From the NCBI GenBank assembly GCA_027186245.1, contig CP114496.1, positions 5,547,501 through 5,611,500 on the forward strand: a stretch of DNA of 64,000 nt. Direction: 5' to 3'. Under the pieces are notes generated by a model. That model was not told the origin of the DNA and did not search any database. It saw nothing but the letters and a program-made list of their open reading frames with translations. Of this stretch, positions 53,101 to 64,000 are shown piece after piece. The DNA is from Coriaria nepalensis (taxonomy: Eukaryota > Streptophyta > Magnoliopsida > Cucurbitales > Coriariaceae). Position numbers and translations under genes: made by a program. The stretch's first letter is position 1. The number at the start of each line of letters is the position of its first letter.

Positions 53101-56100
53101 TTGCGAATGATCAATGCAAGGAAAGTGCGCATTAGTTTAACCTTAAAATCATTTGAATGAGTCATTTCAGGTCAATAACTTATTTGAAAGCAAATTGAAC
53201 GAATTCTATTTTCGCACTACAAACACAAGTTTTGTGCATAACTTGCAAATGGTCAATGCAAGGAAAGTGTGCATTAGTTTAGGCTTAAAATCATTTGAAT
53301 GAGTCATTTCAAGTCAATAACATATTACAAAGCAAGTTGAACGAATTCTATTTTCGCACTACAAACACAGGATTTGGGCATAACTTGCACATGGCCAATG
53401 CAAGGAAACTGTGCATTAGTTTAATCTTGAAATCATTTGAATGAGTCATTTCAAGTCAATAACATATTTCAAAGCAAGTTGAACGAATTCTATTTTCGCA
53501 CTACAAACACAGGTTTTGGGCATAACTTGCACATGGCCAATGCAAGGAAACTGTGCACTATTTTAATCTTAAAATCATTTGAATGAGTCATTTCAAGTCA
53601 ATAACATATTTCAAAGCAAGTTGAATGAATTCTATTTTCGCACTACAAACACAAGTTTTGGGCTTCACTTGCAAATGATCAATGCAAGGAAAGTGTGCAT
53701 TAGTTTAACCTTAAAATCATTTGAATCACTCATTTCAGGTCAATAACATATTTCAAAGCAAATTCAACGAATTCTATTTTCGCACTACAAACACAGGATT
53801 TGGGCATACTTTGCGAATGATCAATGCAAGGAAAGTGCGCCTTAGTTTAACCTTAAAATCATTTGAATGAGTCATTTCAGGTCAATAACTTATTTCAAAG
53901 CAAATTAAACGAATTCTATTTTCGCACTACAAACACATGTTTTGTGCATAACTTGCAAATGGTCAATGCAAGGAAAGTGTGCATTAGTTTAGGCTTAAAA
54001 TCATTTGAATGAGTCATTTCAAGTCAATAACATATTACAAAGCAAGTTGAACGAATTCTATTTTCGCACTACAAACACAGGATTTGGGCATAACTTGCAC
54101 ATGGCCAATGCAAGGAAACTGTGCATTAGTTTAATCTTGAAATCATTTGAATGAGTCATTTCAAGTCAATAACATATTTCAAAGCAAGTTGAATGAATTC
54201 TATTTTCGCACTACAAACACAGGTTTTGGGCATAACTTGCAAATGGTCAATGCAAGGAAAGTGTGCATTAGTTTAACCTAAAAATCATTTGAATGAATCA
54301 TTTCAAGTCAATAACATATTTCAAAGCAAGTTGAACGAATTCTATTTTCGCAATACAAATACAGGATTTGGCCATAACTTGCAAATGATCAATGCAAGAA
54401 AAGTGTGCATTAGTTTAACCTTAAAATCATTTGAATGAGTCATTTCAGGTCAATAACATATTTCAAAGCAAATTCAACGAATTCTATTTTCGCACTACAA
54501 ACACAAGTTTTGTGCATAACTTGCAAATGGTCAATGCAAGGAAATTGTGCATTAGTTTACCCTTAAAATAATTTGAATGAGTCATTTCAAGTCAATAACA
54601 TATTACAAAGCAAGTTGAACGAATTCTATTTTCGCACTACAAACACAGGTTTTGGGCATAACTTGCACATGGCCAATGCAAGGAAACTGTGGATTAGTAT
54701 AATCTTAAAATCATTTGAATGAGTCATTTCAGGTCAATAACATATTTCAAAGCAAGTTGAACGAATTCTATTTTCGCACTACAAACACAGGTTTTGGGCA
54801 TAACTTGCAAATGATCAATGCAAGGAAAGTGTGCATTAGTTTAACCTAAAAATCATTTGAATGAATCATTTCAAGTGAATAACATATTTCAAAGCAAGTT
54901 GAACGAATTCTATTTTCGCAACACAAACACAGGATTTGGGCATAACTTGCAAATGATCAATCCAAGAAAAGTGTGCATTAGTTTAACCTTAAAATCATTT
55001 GAATGAGTCATTTCAGGTCAATAACATATTTCAAAGCAAATTCAACGAATTCTATTTTCGCACTACAAACACAAGTTTTGTGCATAACTTGCAAATCGTC
55101 AATGCAAGGAAAGTGTGCATTAGTTTAGCCTTAAAATCATTTGAATGAGTCATTTCAAGTCAATAACATATTTCAAAGCAAGTTGAACGAATTCTATTTT
55201 CGCCTACAAACACAAGTTTTGTGCATAACTTGCAAATCTTCAATGCAAGGAAAGTGTGCATTAGTTTAGCCATAAAATCATTTGAATGAGTCATTTCAGG
55301 TCAATAACATATTTCAAAGCAAATTGAACGAATTCTATTTTCGCACTACAAACACAAGTGTTGTGCATAACTTGCAAATGGCCAATGCAAGGAAAGTGTG
55401 CATTAGTTTAACCTTAAAATCATTTGAATGAGTCATTTCAAGTCAATAACATATTTCAAAGCAAGTTGAACGAATTCTATTTTCGCACTACAAACACAGG
55501 TTTTGGGCATAACTTGCACATGGCCAATGCAAGGAAACTGTGCACTATTTTAATCTTAAAATCATTTGAATGAGTCATTTCAAGTCAATAACATATTTCA
55601 AAGCAAGTTGAATGAATTCTATTTTCGCACTACAAACACAGGTTTTGGGCTTCACTTGCAAATGATCAACGTAAGGAAAGTGTGCATTAGTTTAACCTTA
55701 AAATCATTTGAATCACTCATTTCAGGTCAATAACATATTTCAAAGCAAATTCAACGAATTCTATTTTCGCACTACAAACACAGGATTTGGGCATACTTTG
55801 CGAATGATCAATGCAAGGAAAGTGCGCATTAGTTTCACCTTAAAATCATTTGAATGAGTCATTTCAGGTCAATAACTTATTTGAAAGCAAATTGAACGAA
55901 TTCTATTTTCGCACTACGAACACAAGTTTTGTGCATAACTTGCAAATGGTCAATGCAAGGAAAGTGTGCATTAGTTTAGGCTTAAAATCATTTGAATGAG
56001 TCATTTCAAGTCAATAACATATTACAAAGCAAGTTGAACGAATTCTATTTTCGCACTACAAACACAGGATTTGGGCATAACTTGCACATGGCCAATGCAA

Positions 56101-56740
56101 GGAAACAATGCATTAGTTTAATCTTGAAATCATTTGAATGAGTCATTTCAAGTCAATAACATATTTCAAAGCAAGTTGAATGAATTCTATTTTCGCACTA
56201 CAAACACAGGTTTTGGGCATAACTTGCAAATGATCAATGCAAGGAAAGTGTGCATTAGTTTAACCTTAAAATCATTTGAATGAGTCATTTCAGGTCAATA
56301 ACATATTTCAAAGCAAATTGAACGAATTCTATTTTCGCACTACAAACACAAGTTTTGTGCATAACTTGCAAATGGTCAATGCAAGAAAAGTGTGCATTAG
56401 TTTAACCTTAAAATTATTTGAATAAGTCATTTCAGGTCAATAACATATTTCAAAGCAAATTCAACGAATTCTATTTTCGCCTACAAACACAAGTTTTGTG
56501 CATAACTTGCAAATGGTCAATGCAATGAAAGTGTGCATTAGTTTAGCCTTAAAATCATTTGAATGAGTCATTTCAAGTCAATAACATATTTCAAAGCAAG
56601 TTGAACGAATTCTATTTTCGCACTACAAACAGAGGATTTGGGCATAACTTGCAATTGATCAATGCAAGGAAAGTGTGCATTAGTTTAGCCTTAAAATCAT
56701 TTGAATGAGTCATTTCAGGTCAATAACTTATTTGAAAGCG
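47131..56740 (+). repeat. Reused 5-unit block and 8.5-kb offset duplication
   Basis: CTTCACTTGC begins at 47131, 51531, 52953, 53663 and 55650. After four of these (47131, 52953, 53663, 55650) the next units carry, in order, ACTTTGCGAATG, TTTAGGCTTAAAATC and ATCTTGAAATC, a shared block. The copies at 52953 and 53663 are exactly 710 bp (5 units) apart. The stretch around 47.1-48.4 kb matches 55.6-56.8 kb at about 8,519 bp, including the first TTCGCCTAC there (47961/56479). One unit near 48,104 is present only in the first copy. The extra T near 47,280 accounts for the 8,518 offset further on. Confidence 0.75.
52824..52826 (+). other. 3-bp insertion in the stem core
   Basis: The usual TTGATCAATGC reads TTGATCATCAATGC, an extra three bases that look like a short tandem copy of ATC/TCA. 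It falls in the 9-nt core between CTTGCA and TGCAAG, the same place as the 3-bp insertion at 1705. Together with the 1-bp loss near 52,209 it explains the 1,422-bp rather than 1,420-bp spacing of CTTCACTTGC at 51531 and 52953. Confidence 0.75.
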
Positions 56741-59700
56741 ATCCGAACGACTTCTATTTTCGCACTACAAACACAGGTTTTGGGCATAACTTGCAAATGA
56801 TCAATGCAAGAAAAGTGTGCATTAGTTTAGCCTTAAAATCATTTGAATGAGTCATTCCAAGTCAATAACATATTTCAAAGCAAGTTGAACGAATTCTATT
56901 TTCGCACTACAAACACAAGTTTTTGGCATAACTTGCACATGGCCAATGCAAGGAAAGTGTGCATTAGTTTAACCTAAAAATCATTTGAATGAGTCATTTC
57001 AGGTCAATAACATATTTCAAAGCAAATTGAACGAATTCTATTTTCGCACTACAAACACAAGTTTTGTGCATAACTTGCAAATGGTCAATGCAAGGAAAGT
57101 GTGCATTAGTTTAACCTTAAAATCATTTGAATGAGTCATTTCAAGTCAATAACATATTTCAAAGCAAGTTGAACGAATTCTTTTTTCGCCTACAAACACA
57201 AGTTTTGTGCATAACTTGCAAATCTTCAATGCAAGGAAAGTGTGCATTAGTTTAGCCATAAAATCATTTGAATGAGTCATTTCAGGTCAATAACATATTT
57301 CAAAGCAAATTGAACGAATTCTATTTTCGCACTACAAACACAAGTTTTTGGCATAACTTGCACATGGCCAATGCAAGGAAAGTGTGCATTAGTTTAACCT
57401 AAAAATCATTTGAATGAGTCATTTCAGGTCAATAACTTATTTCAAAGCAAATTGAACGAATTCTATTTTCGCACTACAAACACAAGTTTTGTGCATAACT
57501 TGCAAATGGTCAATGCAAGGAAAGTGTGCATTAGTTTAACCTTAAAATCATTTGAATGAGTCATTTCAGGTCAATAACATATTTCAAAGCAAGTTGAACG
57601 AATTCTATTTTCGCACTACAAACACAAGTTTTGTGCATAACTTGCAAATGGTCAATGCAAGGAAATTGTGGATTAGTTTAGCCTTAAAATCATTTGAATG
57701 AGTCGTTTCAAGTCAATAACATATTTCAAAGCAAGTTGAACGAATTCTATTTTCGCACTACAAACACAGGTTTTGTGCATAACTTGCAAATGGTCAATGC
57801 AAGGAAAGTGTGCATTAGTTTAACCTTAAAATCATTTGAATGAGTCATTTCAGGTCAATAACATATTTCAAAGCAAATTGAAGGAATTCTATTTTCGCAC
57901 TACAAACACAAGTTTTGTGCATAACTTGCAAATGGTCAATGCAAGAAAAGTGTGCATTAGTTTAACCTTAAAATCATTTGAATAAGTCATTTCAGGTCAA
58001 TAACATATTTCAAAGCAAATTCAACGAATTCTATTTTCGCCTACAAACACAAGTTTTGTGCATAACTTGCAAATGGTCAATGCAATGAAAGTGTGCATTA
58101 GTTTAACCTTAAAATCCTTTGAATGAGTCATTTCAAGTCAATAACATATTTCAAAGCAAGTTGAACGAATTCTATTTTCGCACTACAAACAGAGGATTTG
58201 GGCATAACTTGCAATTGATCAATGCAAGGAAAGTGTGCATTAGTTTAGCCTTAAAATCATTTGAATGAGTCATTTCAGGTCAATAACTTATTTGAAAGCG
58301 ATCCGAACGACTTCTATTTTCGCACTACAAACACAGGTTTTGGGCATAACTTGCAAATGATCAATGCAAGAAAAGTTTGCATTAGTTTAGCCTTAAAATC
58401 ATTTGAATGAGTCATTCCAAGTCAATAACATATTTCAAAGCAAGTTGAACGAATTCTATTTTCGCACTACAAACACAAGTTTTTGGCATAACTTGCACAT
58501 GGCCAATGCAAGGAAAGTGTGCATTAGTTTAACCTAAAAATCATTTGAATGAGTCATTTCAGGTCAATAACTTATTTCAAAGCAAATTGAACGAATTCTA
58601 TTTTCGCACTACAAACACAAGTTTTGTGCATAACTTGCAAATGGTCAATGCAAGGAAAGTGTGCATTAGTTTAACCTTAAAATCATTTGAATGAGTCATT
58701 TCAAGTCAATAACATATTTCAAAGCAAGTTGAACGAATTCTTTTTTCGCCTACAAACACAAGTTTTGTGCATAACTTGCAAATCTTCAATGCAAGGAAAG
58801 TGTGCATTAGTTTAGCCATAAAATCATTTGAATGAGTCATTTCAGGTCAATAACATATTTCAAAGCAAATTGAACGAATTCTATTTTCGCACTACAAACA
58901 CAAGTTTTTGGCATAACTTGCACATGGCCAATGCAAGGAAAGTGTGCATTAGTTTAACCTAAAAATCATTTGAATGAGTCATTTCAGGTCAATAACTTAT
59001 TTCAAAGCAAATTGAACGAATTCTATTTTCGCACTACAAACACAAGTTTTGTGCATAACTTGCAAATGGTCAATGCAAGGAAAGTGTGCATTAGTTTAAC
59101 CTTAAAATCATTTGAATGAGTCATTTCAGGTCAATAACATATTTCAAAGCAAGTTGAACGAATTCTATTTTCGCACTACAAACACAAGTTTTGTGCATAA
59201 CTTGCAAATGGTCAATGCAAGGAAATTGTGGATTAGTTTAGCCTTAAAATCATTTGAATGAGTCGTTTCAAGTCAATAACATATTTCAAAGCAAGTTGAA
59301 CGAATTCTATTTTCGCACTACAAACACAGGTTTTGGGCATAACTTGCACATGGCCAATGCAAGGAAAGTGTGCATTAGTTTAACCTTAAAATCATTTGAA
59401 TGAGTCATTTCAGGTCAATAACATATTTCAAAGCAAATTGAACGAATTCTATTTTCGCACTACAAACACAAGTTTTGTGCATAACTTGCAAATGGTCAAT
59501 GCAAGAAAAGTGTGCATTAGTTTAACCTTAAAATCATTTGAATAAGTCATTTCAGGTCAATAACATATTTCAAAGCAAATTCAACGAATTCTATTTTCGC
59601 CTACAAACACAAGTTTTGTGCATAACTTGCAAATGGTCAATGCAATGAAAGTGTGCATTAGTTTAACCTTAAAATCATTTGAATGAGTCATTTCAAGTCA

Positions 59701-60000
59701 ATAACATATTTCAAAGCAAGTTGAACGAATTCTATTTTCGCACTACAAACAGAGGATTTGGGCATAACTTGCAATTGATCAATGCAAGGAAAGTGTGCAG
59801 TAGTTTAGCCTTAAAATCATTTGAATGAGTCATTTCAGGTCAATAACTTATTTGAAAGCAATCCGAACGACTTCTATTTTCGCACTACAAACAAAGGTTT
59901 TGGGCATAACTTGCAAATGATCAATGCAAGAAAAGTGTGCATTAGTTTAGCCTTAAAATCATTTGAATGAGTCATTCCAAGTCAATAACATATTTCAAAG
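56738..60000 (+). repeat. 11-unit (1,560-bp) higher-order repeat
   Basis: GC(G/A)ATCCGAACGACTTC starts at 56738, 58298 and 59858, both spacings 1,560 bp, which is 11 units minus 2 bp. GGAAATTGTGGATTAG at 57661 and 59221, and the unusual GAATTCTTTTTTCGCC near 57,175 and 58,735, keep the same spacing. The two deleted bases are the two TTCGCCTAC units per repeat (57,188 and 58,039; then 58,748 and 59,599). After 60.0 kb the pattern is shortened: the next GGAAATTGTGG comes after 1,135 bp (60356), three units early, having lost a TTCGCCTAC unit. Confidence 0.85.
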
Positions 60001-60705
60001 CAAGTTGAACGAATTCTATTTTCGCACTACAAACACAAGTTTTGGGCATAACTTGCACATGGCCAATGCAAGGAAAGTGTGCATTAGTTTAACCTAAAAA
60101 TCATTTGAATGAGTCATTTCAGGTCAATAACTTATTTCAAAGCAAATTGAACGAATTCTATTTTCGCACTACAAACACAAGTTTTGTGCATAACTTGCAA
60201 ATGGTCAATGCAAGGAAAGTGTGCATTAGTTTAACCATAAAATCATTTGAATGAGTCATTTCAGGTCAATAACATATTTCAAAGCAAGTTGAACGAATTC
60301 TATTTTCGCACTACAAACACAAGTTTTGTGCATAACTTGCAAATGGTCAATGCAAGGAAATTGTGGATTAGTTTAGCCTTAAAATCATTTGAATGAGTCG
60401 TTTCAGGTCAATAACATATTTCAAAGCAAGTTGAACGAATTCTATTTTCGCACTACAAACACAGGTTTTGGGCATAACTTGCACATGGCCAATGCAAGGA
60501 AAGTGTGCATTAGTTTAACCTTAAAATCATTTGAATGAGTCATTTCAGGTCAATAACATATTTCAAAGCAAATTGAACGAATTCTATTTTCGCACTACAA
60601 ACACAAGTTTTGTGCATAACTTGCAAATGGTCAATGCAAGGAAAGTGTGCATTAGTTTAGACTTAAAATCATTTGAATAAATCATTTCAAGTCAATAACA
60701 TATTT

Positions 60706-63700
60706 CAAGGCAAGTTGAACGAATTCTATTTTCGCACTACAAACACACGATTTGGGCATAACTTGCAAATGATCAATGCAAGGAAAGTGTGCATTAGTTT
60801 AACCTTAAAATCATTTCAATGAGTCATTTCAGGTCAATAACATATTTCAAAGCAAGTTGAACGAATTCTATTTTCGCACTACAAACACAAGTTTTGTGCA
60901 TAACTTGCAAATGGTCAATGCAAGGAAAGTGTGCATTAGTTTAGCCTTACAATCATTTGAATGAGTCATTTCAAGTCAATAACATATTACAAAGCAAGTT
61001 GAACGAATTCTATTTCCGCACTACAAACACAGGTTTTGGGCATAACTTGCAAATGATCAATGCTATGAAAGTGTGCATTAGTTTAGCCTTAAAATCATTT
61101 GAATGAGTCATTTTGAAGTCAATAACATAATTCAAAGCAAGTTGAACGAATTCTATTTTCGCCTACAAACACAAGTTTTGTGCATAACTTGCAAATGGTC
61201 AATGCAAGGAAAGTGTGCATTAGTTTAGCCTTAAAATCATTTGAATGAGTCATTTCAGGTCAATAACTTATTTCAAAGCAAATTGAACGAATTCTATTTT
61301 CGCACTACAAACACAAGTTTTGTGCATAACTTGCAAATGGTCAATGCAAGGAAAGTGTGCATTAGTTTAACCTTAAAATCATTTGAATGAGTCATTTCAG
61401 GTCAATAACATATTTCAAAGCAAGTTGAACGAACTCTATTTTCGCACTACAAACACAAGTTTTGTGCATAACTTGCAAATGGTCAATGCAAGGAAATTGT
61501 GGATTAGTTTAGCCTTAAAATCATTTGAATGAGTCGTTTCAAGTCAATAACATATTTCAAAGCAAGTTGAACGAATTCTATTTTCGCACTACAAACACAG
61601 GTTTTGGGCATAACTTGCACATGGCCAATGCAAGGAAAGTGTGCATTAGTTTAACCTTAAAATCATTTGAATGAGTCATTTCAGGTCAATAACATATTTC
61701 AAAGCAAATTGAACGAATTCTATTTTCGCACTACAAACACAAGTTTTGTGCATAACTTGCAAATGGTCAATGCAAGAAAAGTGTGCATTAGTTTAACCTT
61801 AAAATCATTTGAATAAGTCATTTCAGGTCAATAACATATTTCAAAGCAAATTCAACGAATTCTATTTTCGCCTACAAACACAAGTTTTGTGCATAACTTG
61901 CAAATGGTCAATGCAATGAAAGTGTGCATTAGTTTAACCTTAAAATCCTTTGAATGAGTCATTTCAAGTCAATAACATATTTCAAAGCAAGTTGAACGAA
62001 TTCTATTTTCGCACTACAAACAGAGGATTTGGGCATAACTTGCAATTGATCAATGCAAGGAAAGTGTGCATTAGTTTAGCCTTAAAATCATTTGAATGAG
62101 TCATTTCAGGTCAATAACTTATTTGAAAGCGATCCGAACGACTTCTATTTTCGCACTACAAACACAGGTTTTGGGCATAACTTGCAAATGATCAATGCAA
62201 GAAAAGTTTGCATTAGTTTAGCCTTAAAATCATTTGAATGAATCATTTCAAGTCAATAACATATTTCAAGGCAAGTTGAACGAATTCTATTTTCGCACTA
62301 CAAACACACGATTTGGGCATAACTTGCAAATGATCAATGCAAGGAAAGTGTGCATTAGTTTAACCTTAAAATCATTTCAATGAGTCATTTCAGGTCAATA
62401 ACATATTTCAAAGCAAGTTGAACGAATTCTATTTTCGCACTACAAACACAAGTTTTGTGCATAACTTGCAAATGGTCAATGCAAGGAAAGTGTGCATTAG
62501 TTTAGCCTTACAATCATTTGAATGAGTCATTTCAAGTCAATAACATATTACAAAGCAAGTTGAACGAATTCTATTTCCGCACTACAAACACAGGTTTTGG
62601 GCATAACTTGCAAATGATCAATGCTATGAAAGTGTGCATTAGTTTAGCCTTAAAATCATTTGAATGAGTCATTTTGAAGTCAATAACATAATTCAAAGCA
62701 AGTTGAACGAATTCTATTTTCGCCTACAAACACAAGTTTTGTGCATAACTTGCAAATGGTCAATGCAAGGAAAGTGTGCATTAGTTTAGCCTTAAAATCA
62801 TTTGAATGAGTCATTTCAGGTCAATAACTTATTTCAAAGCAAATTGAACGAATTCTATTTTCGCACTACAAACACAAGTTTTGTGCATAACTTGCAAATG
62901 GTCAATGCAAGGAAAGTGTGCATTAGTTTAACCTTAAAATCATTTGAATGAGTCATTTCAGGTCAATAACATATTTCAAAGCAAGTTGAACGAACTCTAT
63001 TTTCGCACTACAAACACAAGTTTTGTGCATAACTTGCAAATGGTCAATGCAAGGAAATTGTGGATTAGTTTAGCCTTAAAATCATTTGAATGAGTCGTTT
63101 CAAGTCAATAACATATTTCAAAGCAAGTTGAACGAATTCTATTTTCGCACTACAAACACAGGTTTTGGGCATAACTTGCACATGGCCAATGCAAGGAAAG
63201 TGTGCATTAGTTTAACCTTAAAATCATTTGAATGAGTCATTTCAGGTCAATAACATATTTCAAAGCAAATTGAACGAATTCTATTTTCGCACTACAAACA
63301 CAAGTTTTGTGCATAACTTGCAAATGGTCAATGCAAGAAAAGTGTGCATTAGTTTAACCTTAAAATCATTTGAATAAGTCATTTCAGGTCAATAACATAT
63401 TTCAAAGCAAATTCAACGAATTCTATTTTCGCCTACAAACACAAGTTTTGTGCATAACTTGCAAATGGTCAATGCAATGAAAGTGTGCATTAGTTTAACC
63501 TTAAAATCCTTTGAATGAGTCATTTCAAGTCAATAACATATTTCAAAGCAAGTTGAACGAATTCTATTTTCGCACTACAAACAGAGGATTTGGGCATAAC
63601 TTGCAATTGATCAATGCAAGGAAAGTGTGCATTAGTTTAGCCTTAAAATCATTTGAATGAGTCATTTCAGGTCAATAACTTATTTGAAAGCGATCCGAAC

Positions 63701-63990
63701 GACTTCTATTTTCGCACTACAAACACAGGTTTTGGGCATAACTTGCAAATGATCAATGCAAGAAAAGTTTGCATTAGTTTAGCCTTAAAATCATTTGAAT
63801 GAGTCATTCCAAGTCAATAACATATTTCAAAGCAAGTTGAACGAATTCTATTTTCGCACTACAAACACAAGTTTTTGGCATAACTTGCACATGGCCAATG
63901 CAAGGAAAGTGTGCATTAGTTTAACCTAAAAATCATTTGAATGAGTCATTTCAGGTCAATAACTTATTTCAAAGCAAATTGAACGAATTC
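60706..63990 (+). repeat. Second 11-unit (1,561-bp) higher-order repeat
   Basis: ATTTCAAGGCAAG (60706/62267), CATTTTGAAGTC (a 1-bp insertion, 61111/62672), GGAAATTGTGGATTAG (61492/63053) and GCGATCCGAACG (62129/63690) all recur at 1,561 bp. This is a different set of units from the preceding 1,560-bp repeat but shares part of it, from GGAAATTGTGG to GCGATCCG. The two repeats are thus overlapping products of successive exchanges. At 63.8 kb the sequence returns to the order seen after 58.4 kb, and the window then ends. Confidence 0.82.
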
Positions 63991-64000
63991 TATTTTCGCA

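Larger units (their letters stand above)
1..64000 (+). repeat. 142-bp EcoRI satellite array, about 451 units
   Basis: The whole window is a head-to-tail array of one 142-bp unit, all in the same orientation. The period was measured from successive cores (positions 10, 152, 294 and 436 are equivalent) and from the EcoRI site, first at 96-101 and last at 63985-63990. That span is 450 units minus 11 bp. A hand consensus has 46 G+C in 142 bases. No inserted transposon, inversion or unique spacer was seen at any point, and neither array edge is inside the window. Unit length slightly below a nucleosome core, AT-richness and uniform orientation are typical of centromeric or pericentromeric satellites; that placement is inferred, not shown. 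The family is not one I recognise. Confidence 0.98.
45961..64000 (+). repeat. Array domain III: TTCGCCTAC units
   Basis: From 45,974 onward, units with TTCGCCTAC (one A lost from TTCGCACTAC) recur; I count 17 up to about 63,430 and none before. Other local markers are CTTCACTTGC and ACTTTGCGAATG (47-56 kb), TTTGAAAGC(G/A)ATCCGAACGACTTC (48.4, 49.1 and 56.7-63.7 kb), GGAAATTGTGGATTAG, and CACAAGTTTTTGGC (late part). Domain II's AACCCTAAAG subtype appears once more, at about 46,610, so the border is mixed. The later part resolves into 11-unit repeats. The domain continues beyond the window. Confidence 0.85.

Noticed and set aside
1..64000. CRISPR array (regular direct repeats)
   Set aside because: There are no unique spacers: the entire 142-bp unit is repeated, and units are much longer than CRISPR repeat-spacer units.
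1..64000. Transposon, LTR or tRNA/rRNA gene hidden in the array
   Set aside because: Reading through, every stretch aligns to the 142-bp unit with small changes. I found no interval that fails to fit and no terminal repeats or target-site duplications.

Overview
The window is one uninterrupted tandem satellite array. A 142-bp, AT-rich unit (about 32% GC in a consensus I counted by hand) is repeated head to tail on one strand from the first base to the last. An EcoRI site falls once per unit. The first is at 96-101 and the last at 63985-63990, which is 450 periods with a net shift of -11 bp, so about 451 units. I see no gene, tRNA, rRNA, transposon, CRISPR array or unique sequence, and both ends lie inside the array. 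This points to a eukaryotic chromosome, probably centromeric or pericentromeric heterochromatin (or a large knob-like block), resolved by long-read assembly. The unit length, AT-richness and strict one-way tandem order suit plant and many animal centromeric satellites. I do not recognise the family and cannot name the organism.

Unit numbering used below starts at the G of GAATTC. Constant landmarks are: the EcoRI site (1-6); a TTCGCAC block (11-17); a stem CTTGCA (42-47) / TGCAAG (57-62) around a variable 9-nt core; a GTGCATTAGTTTA block (69-81, with GTG replaced by CTG in some types); and an ATGAGTCAT palindrome (99-107).

The array has three domains by diagnostic variants. Domain I (1 to about 27.0 kb) is dominated by units with GGCTATTGC, GGCTGTTGC, GGTCAATGC or GGCCAATGC cores; a TCATAGCATATTC variant is scattered through its later part. 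Domain II (about 27.0-45.9 kb) loses the GGCTATT and GGCTGTT cores, gains GCAAATTGAACG, gains a subtype carrying AACCCTAAAG, and gains 141-bp units with TTATATC. Domain III (about 46-64 kb) is marked by another 1-bp deletion (TTCGCCTAC instead of TTCGCACTAC), seen nowhere earlier.

Higher-order repeats are layered on the units, and nearly every offset is a whole number of 142-bp units plus a few indels. They are 13-, 5- and 16-unit offsets in 4-13 kb; 6-, 7- and 10-unit blocks in 14-18.5 kb; a P-Q-P-P-Q arrangement with a 4,972-bp offset at 17,021-26,112; a 3,975-4,116-bp super-repeat in about three copies at 28.2-40.5 kb; a 5-unit block reused at 47-56 kb; and 11-unit repeats (1,560-1,561 bp) at 56.7-63.8 kb. 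This is the expected record of repeated unequal exchange and segmental amplification. No protein system is present. The most notable features are the layered architecture and three short motifs that may be protein-binding or structural.
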